NCBI GenBank assembly: GCA_022823505.1
Contig: JAJEIA010000118.1
Location: 1 to 64,000 of the forward strand
From: Dehalococcoidia bacterium
GTDB lineage: Bacteria; Chloroflexota; Dehalococcoidia; Lucifugimonadales; UBA3495
Direction of reading: 5' to 3'
DNA length: 64,000 bases
Part shown: positions 7,886 through 14,942 of the stretch, in pieces
How the letters are laid out: the number at the start of each line of letters is the position of its first letter
Position numbering within the stretch: position 1 is the first letter of the stretch
Made by a program: the position numbers and the translations under genes
Notes under the pieces: model-generated
Seen by the model: only the letters and a program-made list of their open reading frames with translations
Told to the model about the DNA's origin: nothing
Database searches by the model: none

Positions 7886-8791
7886 CTAATCCTTTCCCCA
7901 ACCCACTGTTATAACCTCGCGGAACTGTCGCATGGCCTCGATGTGCTGGTCCACCGAGCTCAGGGGGCCACGGCGGGCTTCGGCCATGACGTGGGTGCCA
8001 CCCAGCGATTGCCAGCCTTCCACCTCAGCCAGCCATTCCTCCGGCGACTTGTCGGGCATGCGGATGCGTCCGGCCAGGCCGACGTCAGAGGGCTGTCGAC
8101 CCGCCTCGGCGATGTAGGTCTGCATCTTGTCCAGCACGCCTTTGGCGGTATCGCCGGGCGGGAAGCTGGGGAACCATCCGTCGCCCATGCGGGCGATGCG
8201 GCGCAGGACCACGTCGCGGGGGACCGGCCCGGCAGAGCCGCCGGCCCCGAACCACACTGGTATGGGCCGCTGCACCGGCAGCGGCTTGATGCCGGCCGAG
8301 CGTACCGAGTGCCAGCGGCCCTCGAAGTCCACGACCTCCTGGGTCCACAGGGCCCGCATGAGGTCGATCTGCTCCTCGGAACGGATGCCACGGTTGGTGA
8401 AGTCCTCGCCCAGGGCCTCAAACTCCACGTGGTTCCAGCCCACGCCGATGCCCAAGGTCAGCCGCCCGCCGCTGAGCACGTCGATCTCGGCGGCCTGCTT
8501 GGCCACCAGGGCGGTCTGCCGCTGGGGCAGGATCAGGATGCCGGTGATCAGGCGGATTTTGGTCGTCAGCGCGGCGATGAACGCCAGGGTGGTGAGCGAC
8601 TCGTGGATCACGCTGTGGTGCGTGTAGTAGCTGCCGCGGACGTGGTCATGGTGCGCCGGGTCAGCGCCAAGCACGTGGTCGGCGATGAACAGGTAATCGA
8701 ACTCCATGCCCTCCACCGCCTCCACATAGTCGCGGATGGCGACCGGGTCGGGGCCGATCTCGGTTTGCGGGAAGATTGCGCCGATCTGCAT
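7886..8791 (-). CDS. LLM-class F420-dependent oxidoreductase
   Basis: 301 residues; AGAGG precedes the ATG. Luciferase-like TIM-barrel oxidoreductase using F420 or FMN. Visible family segments include MQIGAIFPQTEIG, FDYLFIADHVLGADP, LITGILILPQRQTALVAKQAAEIDVLSGGRLTLGIGVGWNHVEFEALG and the C-terminal MADGWFP-like MGDGWFPSFPPG. The substrate is not predictable. It is immediately upstream of another open frame region and 49 bases downstream of the aldo/keto reductase gene on the same strand, suggesting a two-gene unit. Confidence 0.9.
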   Translation of the reverse strand: MQIGAIFPQTEIGPDPVAIRDYVEAVEGMEFDYLFIADHVLGADPAHHDHVRGSYYTHHSVIHESLTTLAFIAALTTKIRLITGILILPQRQTALVAKQAAEIDVLSGGRLTLGIGVGWNHVEFEALGEDFTNRGIRSEEQIDLMRALWTQEVVDFEGRWHSVRSAGIKPLPVQRPIPVWFGAGGSAGPVPRDVVLRRIARMGDGWFPSFPPGDTAKGVLDKMQTYIAEAGRQPSDVGLAGRIRMPDKSPEEWLAEVEGWQSLGGTHVMAEARRGPLSSVDQHIEAMRQFREVITVGWGKD

Positions 8792-8840
8792 TGGAACCTC
8801 TTTGAGTTGTAAATCGATGGGCAGGATGAACAGGATTTGG

Positions 8841-9860
8841 CTAACGGCGGTACTCGTCGCCGCAGTCGCCGATGATCCGGTAGAGGTCGCGGGCGTTCGC
8901 CGACACGGTTTCGATGGCCTGGTTGTCGTCCGCGTCCAGGTGGAAGCCGAAGAGGCGGGCGTTTTCGGCGATGTGCTCGGCGACGCCGAGACGGGCTCCG
9001 ATGATCACGCCGGCCACCGCCGGTTTGTCCAGGATGTAACGCTCGGCGACGTTGGCTATGCTCACGCCATGCCTGTCCGCGACGGTGCGCAGCACGGTCA
9101 ACAGTTGCTGGAACAGCGGCCAGCCGCCCCAGGCGTCGATCATCTGCTTGTACTTGCGCAGGCTGGCGGTGTTCAGCTCGGCCGGGCCCGGTTCGGGCTG
9201 GCCGAGGTAGCGATCCGAAAGCAGGCCGCCGCAGAGGACGCCGTAGGGGAGCAGCCACACGCGCTGTTCCTCGCAGACCGCGGACATCTGCACCTCCGGT
9301 CGCCGGTCGATCAGCGAGTACTGCACCTGGTTGGAAACGACGCGGACGCCGTGGTCGGCAATCTCCCGCAGGCGCTCGGTGTCGAAGTTGGTCAATGCCA
9401 CGCGGTGGATCTTGCCCTCGTCGCGGAGAGTGGCCAGTTGTTCCAAGGCGTCCAGGTAGCGTTTGTCGCGGTACTCCCACCAGTGAAATTGCAGGAGGTC
9501 GAGACGGTCAACACCCATGCGCCGCAGCGAGATGTCCACGTTGTTCTCGACGATCTGCCGCGTCATGGGACCGGGCCGGGGCACCCACTTGGTGAACGCC
9601 TGGATATCCGATAGCGCGGCATCACCGCGTTCGGATGCCAACCGCCGGCGGAATTCGCCGATGAAATCCTCGGCGGGACCGTAGTGGTCGGCCAGGTCCC
9701 AGGTGGTGAAACCCGCGTCGTGGTAAGCCAGCATCGCATCGAGGGCCGCGGTAGGATCGATCCGCCCGTGAGCGCCCGACACCTGCCACATGCCGTTCAG
9801 GATGCGGCAAATGGGCAAGCCATCAACGAAACGGAGGCGGGATTCTGTTGGGAGGGACAT
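8841..9860 (-). CDS. Aldo/keto reductase
   Basis: 339 residues. NADPH-dependent carbonyl reductase fold. The catalytic tetrad can be followed: Asp and Tyr in TWDLADHYGPAE (about residues 54-62), Lys in QAFTKWV (about 90), His in LLQFHWWEY (about 123). C-terminal cofactor-binding segment GVIIGARLGVAEHIAENARL is present. The stop is followed 49 bases later by the LLM gene on the same strand. Substrate unknown. Confidence 0.9.
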   Translation of the reverse strand: MSLPTESRLRFVDGLPICRILNGMWQVSGAHGRIDPTAALDAMLAYHDAGFTTWDLADHYGPAEDFIGEFRRRLASERGDAALSDIQAFTKWVPRPGPMTRQIVENNVDISLRRMGVDRLDLLQFHWWEYRDKRYLDALEQLATLRDEGKIHRVALTNFDTERLREIADHGVRVVSNQVQYSLIDRRPEVQMSAVCEEQRVWLLPYGVLCGGLLSDRYLGQPEPGPAELNTASLRKYKQMIDAWGGWPLFQQLLTVLRTVADRHGVSIANVAERYILDKPAVAGVIIGARLGVAEHIAENARLFGFHLDADDNQAIETVSANARDLYRIIGDCGDEYRR

Positions 9861-9889
9861 GGGCTTGGTTGGGTTTTTTGGAGATCGGG

Positions 9890-11593
9890 CTACGCAATTG
9901 AGGATGCTTCTGCTGCGATTTCGGCAATCGCATCCAGAACAGACGTGACCTCAGGATCTATTTTGTCGGGTTCGATATGGTTCACCAAGAAATGGTAATC
10001 CGCCTTGGTTTGTATGGTCGACAAACCGGTTTTCGAGTAGAACGACCTGAATAATGGTCCCAGGAAATCGTCTGAGACCTTGGTATTGTCGTCCCATGGC
10101 GACCCTCTGCCGAGAAGCTGCATCGCATTTTCCGTTTCTGCAATCGACGCGGCCATGCTTTCACGAAAGAGTGGCCATTCCGAGCCTGCCCACCGCATCA
10201 GGACATCATTAGTGCAGAAATAGTTTTCGATCTCCCTTTTGCGCCAGCTATGTTCAAACAGTGCGTCACTGCCACCATCTGGCAGGTTGAGGTTATCGTA
10301 CAGGGCGAAACCGCGCAGAACTGGACACGCTTCGCGCAAGCCCCAGAAGTGCTCCCGCGCTCTCATGGGTTGGTTGCCCACATCACGGACATATGGGCGC
10401 TGGAGTAAATGCTGCGCGGGGTGGTTTAGGCGTCGAGCGAATGCTTGAAGAATTGACAGATCTGTTGACCCCTCAACGTACAACACCCAGCCGGTTAGCT
10501 CGGCTAGCAGGTATTGTTCATAACCAATATCCGACAGGGCTTTAAGCACTTGTCCTCGGCCGCTACGGCTATCAATACGATGTGGGGAGCCGACAAATGC
10601 GGTTACTTGGTGCCGCTGACCAGCCTCATTCATCACGATCTCGGAGTGGGTCGCGATGACCAACTGGCTGCCTTGCTGCTCTGCAGTTTCAGCGATAGCC
10701 TGGTAGATCTGCCGCTGTCGTAGTATTTCCAAGTGAGCGTCCGGCTCGTCAAGCAAGATGACCGAGTCGGGATGCAGAAGCATGTAAGCCGTTAGCATCA
10801 ACGTTTGCTGGAAACCACGTCCGGACGATGACAGGTCCAACTCTAGGTTTTGCATATAGGCGTCTTCGTAACGGAGCGTAATTTCGCCGCGTTCGGGGTT
10901 GTATTGAGGCTCTAATATCGTTGCTCCGAAAACATTGCGGATGCTAGGTATCAGGATAGTGTCCCATTGATTCCGGTGATCCAGATATACCTCGTAGCAT
11001 AGATTGCGCAGCACCTCGGCAGTTCTGCCTTGTCCTAACAATACGTTGACCGTCCCGGGTTGCAGCATGGCTTCCGATGATGCCAAGCCGGACATAGGGG
11101 GCAGGAAAGCAATTTGCTCACGGAAAGCCTCTTCTGGGATCAGCATCCTGTGCTTGCCGTCAGCAGACATCCTCAAAGGCCGGCAGTAGAAGGATTCCGG
11201 GTTAGCGTAGTCAAACTCCAAACCGCAAGTCCATTCCCTGCCACTAGGAGACACGCCGTCAACAATAATCTCAATCCGGACGTTGGCGGTACCGCCTTCC
11301 TGTCGATTGGCTTCCCGTGTTCTCAGCCCGCGCCATAGAAGGTTCGCGTGACCGACTGGTACCGACAACAAATCCAATCGGTTGATGGACACGCCAGGCC
11401 GCTGCAAATCGTCCGTCGGCACCATCCCCCAACGTTCTCGCCACCGCCGCAACCCCAGTTCCCACAGCGACAGCGCCTGTAGCGCGGTGGTTTTGCCAGA
11501 GTCGTTAGGACCCACGAATACCACGACGTTATCCAGTTCGACCGTCACGTCTTCGAACTGCTTGAAATTGCGTACTGTGAGCTTGGTGAGCAT
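9890..11593 (-). CDS. OLD-like ATPase with C-terminal TOPRIM-like domain
   Basis: 567 residues from the ATG at 11593 (MLTKLTVRNFKQF); the track start at 11650 adds an unlikely extension. The ABC-type ATPase domain shows Walker A GPNDSGKTT (about 27), an SSSGRG...QQTLML signature region, Walker B VILLDEPDAHLE (about 280) and H-loop ATHSE (about 313). A TOPRIM/DUF4435-like part follows with YVEGSTDLSILQAFA (about 374), ALYDN and KREIENYF. OLD-family proteins are nucleases, often in phage defence (for example GajA of Gabija), but no UvrD-like GajB or retron partner is adjacent. Base composition looks less GC-rich than neighbours, suggesting transfer. Confidence 0.8.
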   Translation of the reverse strand: MLTKLTVRNFKQFEDVTVELDNVVVFVGPNDSGKTTALQALSLWELGLRRWRERWGMVPTDDLQRPGVSINRLDLLSVPVGHANLLWRGLRTREANRQEGGTANVRIEIIVDGVSPSGREWTCGLEFDYANPESFYCRPLRMSADGKHRMLIPEEAFREQIAFLPPMSGLASSEAMLQPGTVNVLLGQGRTAEVLRNLCYEVYLDHRNQWDTILIPSIRNVFGATILEPQYNPERGEITLRYEDAYMQNLELDLSSSGRGFQQTLMLTAYMLLHPDSVILLDEPDAHLEILRQRQIYQAIAETAEQQGSQLVIATHSEIVMNEAGQRHQVTAFVGSPHRIDSRSGRGQVLKALSDIGYEQYLLAELTGWVLYVEGSTDLSILQAFARRLNHPAQHLLQRPYVRDVGNQPMRAREHFWGLREACPVLRGFALYDNLNLPDGGSDALFEHSWRKREIENYFCTNDVLMRWAGSEWPLFRESMAASIAETENAMQLLGRGSPWDDNTKVSDDFLGPLFRSFYSKTGLSTIQTKADYHFLVNHIEPDKIDPEVTSVLDAIAEIAAEASSIA

Positions 11594-11623
11594 TCCGGAA
11601 ACCCACACGGGCTTTGTGCTGCG

Positions 11624-11632
11624 ATTGTACCA
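11624..11632 (-). promoter_or_regulatory. Extended -10 element upstream of the OLD-like ATPase gene
   Basis: TGGTACAAT on the minus strand ends 31 nt before the ATG at 11593. The same nonamer occurs at 12846-12854 and 17854-17862. No convincing -35 hexamer is visible, consistent with a TGn-type extended -10 promoter. Confidence 0.45.
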
Positions 11633-11723
11633 TCCTGCTCGGTTTGACACCCGGCCCTTGTGTTAGGATGCGCCCAATCACGCTCAGACCCAGACTTGCC
11701 CGCCCGCCACAGGAGGCACCGCC

Positions 11724-12830
11724 ATGACCACGCAGCAGCCCATCCGCATCGGACTGATCGGCGCCAACATCCACCAGGGCTGGTCGCCACGCGCGCACCT
11801 GCCCGCCCTGGCGGCCCACCCCGACTTCGACCTGTCCGCCGTGTGCACGACGCGGCAAGAATCGGCGGACGAGGCCAAGGCAGCGTTCAATGCCGGCAGC
11901 GCGTGGGACGACTACAACCGGATGCTGGCCGACGGCGACATCGAGGCCGCCACGATCTCGCTGCGCGTGCCCAGCCACTACGAGCCGACCACCGCCGCAC
12001 TGCGGGCCGGCAAGCACACCTTCACCGAGTGGCCGCTGGGTCGGACCACCGCCGAGGCCATCGAGATGGCCGACCTGGCCCGGGAGCAGGGCGTCAAGAC
12101 CATCGTGGGCCTGCAGGCGCGGGCCAACCCGGCCATCGCGCACCTGAAGAACCTGGTGGCCGACGGCTACGTGGGCCGGGTCATGACCTGCCACGTGCGG
12201 CTGATGCGCGAGGGCGTGCTTTCGCGCGACTCGGGACGCACCTGGCAGCGGGACAATGACCTCGGCGCGCATACCCTGACCATCGCCTGCGGTCACACCA
12301 TCGACGCGTTGTGCAGCGTCGTCGGCGAGTTTGCCGACGTGGCCACTGTGGTCAGCACCCAGGCCACCACCTGGCACGAATCCGACACCGGCCAGGACCT
12401 TGAGGTGACATCGCCGGACAATATCCTGGTGAGCGGCAACCTGCAGGGCGGCGGCGTGGCGTCGGTGCAGATTGGCAGCACGCCGTGGGCCGGCAGCGGC
12501 TACCGCATGGAGATCTACGGGGAGGAGGGCACGCTGGTGGCCGTATCGGTCGACTCGCCGCAGATGCAGCAGGTGAGCATTCGCGGGGCCCACGGCGGCA
12601 GCAACGAGCTGCAGGACCTTACGCCGGCCGAGGAGCTGCACCTGGCTCCCGAGATCCCGGGCAGCACGGCATACAACGTGGGCCAGCTGTACAGCCTGTT
12701 CGCCGCGTCAATCCGGGGCACGGCCAACGGCGACGGGCTGCCTGACTTCGACCACGCGGTGGGGCTGCACAAGTTCATCGACGCCATCCGCCAGTCCAGC
12801 GACGAGGGGCAAAGAGTCTCCGTTGCGTGA
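11724..12830 (+). CDS. Gfo/Idh/MocA family oxidoreductase
   Basis: 368 residues; AGGAGG lies 8 nt before the ATG. NAD(P)-dependent dehydrogenase fold with N-terminal Rossmann segment IRIGLIGANIHQGWSPRAHLPALAAHP, the FTEWPLGRTTAEA segment (the EKP-like motif in its Gal80-type EWP form) near residue 98, and the alpha/beta C-terminal domain carrying GHTIDALCSVVGEF. The EWPL variant and GANI Rossmann loop resemble Gal80-like members rather than inositol dehydrogenases. Substrate unknown. It diverges from the OLD-like ATPase gene. Confidence 0.88.
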   Translation: MTTQQPIRIGLIGANIHQGWSPRAHLPALAAHPDFDLSAVCTTRQESADEAKAAFNAGSAWDDYNRMLADGDIEAATISLRVPSHYEPTTAALRAGKHTFTEWPLGRTTAEAIEMADLAREQGVKTIVGLQARANPAIAHLKNLVADGYVGRVMTCHVRLMREGVLSRDSGRTWQRDNDLGAHTLTIACGHTIDALCSVVGEFADVATVVSTQATTWHESDTGQDLEVTSPDNILVSGNLQGGGVASVQIGSTPWAGSGYRMEIYGEEGTLVAVSVDSPQMQQVSIRGAHGGSNELQDLTPAEELHLAPEIPGSTAYNVGQLYSLFAASIRGTANGDGLPDFDHAVGLHKFIDAIRQSSDEGQRVSVA

Positions 12831-12845
12831 CGCGATGAGGCGCAG

Positions 12846-12854
12846 TGGTACAAT
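12846..12854 (+). promoter_or_regulatory. Extended -10 element upstream of Uma2 gene
   Basis: TGGTACAAT ends 30 nt before the ATG at 12885. It is identical to the elements at 11624-11632 and 17854-17862. Confidence 0.4.
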
Positions 12855-12884
12855 GCCGGCAGTTCACCGATTTGGGCAGTTGCC

Positions 12885-13475
12885 ATGACAACCACACCTG
12901 AAATCACGACCGGCGTCCGAATGAGTCTGGCTGAATTCCTGGATTTGCCCCGCCAGGAGCAGCGCTGCGAACTCATCGACGGAGTGGTGTACATGGCCGC
13001 GTTCCCGGTTCCTGACCACCAATTCCTGGCGACCGTGTTGACAACGCATTTGGCTCTGCAAATCTTGGAAACCGGGCTGGGCATTGTGTATCAGGTGGCC
13101 GGCGTCGTCGTATCGGACAACAGCGCTTTGGGACCGGATATCGTAGTCGTGCGGCAAGAGCGTGTCGGTATCATTGGGCGAACCGTTATTGACGGCGGCC
13201 CACCAGACATAGTGGTGGAAGTGTTATCGTCCGACCGGCGCGCGGACCTGGTGCGCAAACGGGAGTTGTATGAGGCCGCGGGCATCCCGGAATACTGGAT
13301 ACTGGACGGCGATGCCAACACGCTCACGGCGCTGGAGTTAGCCGATGATGGTACCTACCACGAGCGTGTCATCCTCACCGCCGCGGATACTCTGACAACC
13401 CCGCTCTTCCCAGAGTTCAGTGTGCCCCTGGCGCAAGTTTTCGACCATCCGGCTCGCATCCGGCCTAATATCTAG
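12885..13475 (+). CDS. Uma2 family (DUF820) PD-(D/E)XK nuclease-like protein
   Basis: 196 residues. The fold is the restriction-endonuclease-like Uma2/DUF820 domain. Visible elements are RCELIDGVVYMAAFPVPDHQFL, LGPDIVVVRQER (acidic residue), GGPPDIVVEVLSSDRRADLVRKRELYEAAGIPEYWILD (E and K of the core). These proteins are abundant in cyanobacteria and Chloroflexota; biological role is not established. One of four in the window, the others being at 36914, 38906 and 41880. It ends before a good intrinsic terminator. Confidence 0.88.
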   Translation: MTTTPEITTGVRMSLAEFLDLPRQEQRCELIDGVVYMAAFPVPDHQFLATVLTTHLALQILETGLGIVYQVAGVVVSDNSALGPDIVVVRQERVGIIGRTVIDGGPPDIVVEVLSSDRRADLVRKRELYEAAGIPEYWILDGDANTLTALELADDGTYHERVILTAADTLTTPLFPEFSVPLAQVFDHPARIRPNI

Positions 13476-13503
13476 ACTGGACTGCGGTCGGTAACAAGAG
13501 TGA

Positions 13504-13532
13504 GGGGCGGGTCGCAGAACCCGCCCCTTTTT
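13504..13532 (+). terminator. Intrinsic terminator after Uma2 gene
   Basis: GGGGCGGGTCGCAGAACCCGCCCC followed by TTTTT forms a strong GC stem with a T-run, 29 bases past the Uma2 stop and before the convergent LLM gene. Confidence 0.85.
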
Positions 13533-13555
13533 AGTGGCTTGACGCAGAGCGCCGG

Positions 13556-14818
13556 TTAGTCGGCGGTGGTGGTGGCCGTCTCCGCGGCGGTGGCGGCGTC
13601 GACGATGGGCTGGTTGGTGCGCGGGTCGACCTCGAAGGGGGAGTAGAGCTCCAGCTCCTTGCCCATCTCGCGGACGGCGGGGATGACCTCCTCGCCCATG
13701 AGGCGGAGGCTGCGCATCTGGTCCTCGTGGGTCATGGCGCCGTCGCCGTCCCAGAAGAAGACGCTGCCGGGGCGCAGGTACTCCAGCACCTCGCGGATCT
13801 TGGGGATGACCGTCTTGGGCGTGCCGGTGATGATGGTACTGTCGGCGACCTGGTCCTCGAAGGGCCGGCGGTTGGCGCCGAAGCGGCCGGCGGGCCCGAA
13901 GGCGGCGGCGGACAGGCGGCGGGACGTACGCGACGTGTGACCCGGCAGGTTCATGATGGCGGGGTTGATACCGCCCTCGTTGCCGGCCAGGAAGGGGTTG
14001 CTGACGCCGGACAAGTACTTGCGGCCGACTTCCTCAGCCAACTCCTCGGTCTCGTCGACGTGCACCTTCCACAGGTAGGCGACGTTCTGGGTGCCCGACT
14101 CGTAGCCGTTTTCAGCGGCGATGTCGTGGTAGAGCTGGAAGGCCTCGCGGGTGGGCTCCAGGCGGGTGGCCAGGAGGACCAGCGGGTAGCGATGCTCGGC
14201 GCACCACTTCACGGTCTCCACGGACACGGTGGACGGGATCCAGATCTGCGGGTGGGGCTGCTGCAGCGGCCGGGCCCACGGGTTGACGTAGCGGTAGTGG
14301 AAGTGTTTGCCCTCCCAGCGCCAGGGGCCGTCCTCGGTCCAGGCCTTGAGGATCAGGTCGTGGGCCTCCTCGAACCGCTCGCGGTTGAAGTTGGGCGGCG
14401 AGTTGTGGGACCAGCTCTCGCGGCCACCGCCACGGACGAATCCGGACACCAGGCGACCGTGGGAGATCATGTCGATCATGGCCAGCTGCTCGGCCAGCCA
14501 CAGTGGGTCGTCCCAGATGGGCAGCACGTTGCCCAGGATGATGATCTTCACCTTTTCGGTGATGCGGGCCAGGATGGACGCGCCGACGTTGGTGACGCCC
14601 TGCATGCAGAAGGGCGTGGAGTGGTGCTCGTTGAGCATCACGGCGTCGAAGCCCATCTGCTCGGCGTAGACCTTCTCGTCGAGGTAGCGGTTGTAGAGCT
14701 GGGCGCCGATGTCGGGTCGGTAGTGGCTGTTGGAGATACCCAGGTCGGTGCTCTGGGTGCCCATGAGGCCGGAGTTCTCATCCTGCCAGGGCTGCTCGGT
14801 AAAATGGCCAATCAGCAT
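13556..14818 (-). CDS. LLM-class flavin-dependent oxidoreductase
   Basis: 420 residues; AAGGAGAGG precedes the ATG. Bacterial luciferase-like monooxygenase fold with QMGFDAVMLNEHHSTPFCMQG, IIILGNVLPIWDDPLWLAEQLAMIDMISHGRLVSGFVRGGGRESW and FEEAHDLILKAWTEDGPWRWEGKHF. It belongs to the same subtype as the gene at 39780-41015 (MLNEHHNTP, GNPLPIFDNPIRLAEELAEIDMISGGRLVSGFVRG). An Ala/Thr-rich acidic C-terminal tail follows the barrel. It is convergent with the Uma2 gene. Substrate unknown. Confidence 0.9.
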   Translation of the reverse strand: MLIGHFTEQPWQDENSGLMGTQSTDLGISNSHYRPDIGAQLYNRYLDEKVYAEQMGFDAVMLNEHHSTPFCMQGVTNVGASILARITEKVKIIILGNVLPIWDDPLWLAEQLAMIDMISHGRLVSGFVRGGGRESWSHNSPPNFNRERFEEAHDLILKAWTEDGPWRWEGKHFHYRYVNPWARPLQQPHPQIWIPSTVSVETVKWCAEHRYPLVLLATRLEPTREAFQLYHDIAAENGYESGTQNVAYLWKVHVDETEELAEEVGRKYLSGVSNPFLAGNEGGINPAIMNLPGHTSRTSRRLSAAAFGPAGRFGANRRPFEDQVADSTIITGTPKTVIPKIREVLEYLRPGSVFFWDGDGAMTHEDQMRSLRLMGEEVIPAVREMGKELELYSPFEVDPRTNQPIVDAATAAETATTTAD

Positions 14819-14942
14819 AGCGGCCTCTCCTTAGTCGGGAGTGCGGTACGGGTGGTTCGATGATGGCCGCAGTTTAGCAGGGGGCGGGTGCGGGGGCAAG
14901 GTTAGGTGTTGCTGACCATACCGTGTATGCTCGCAGGCTATT

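Noticed and set aside
13727-14863. 378-aa plus-strand ORF opposite an LLM gene
   Set aside because: It is a shadow frame rich in G, A and V with no motif. The LLM gene has a good ribosome site and conserved blocks.
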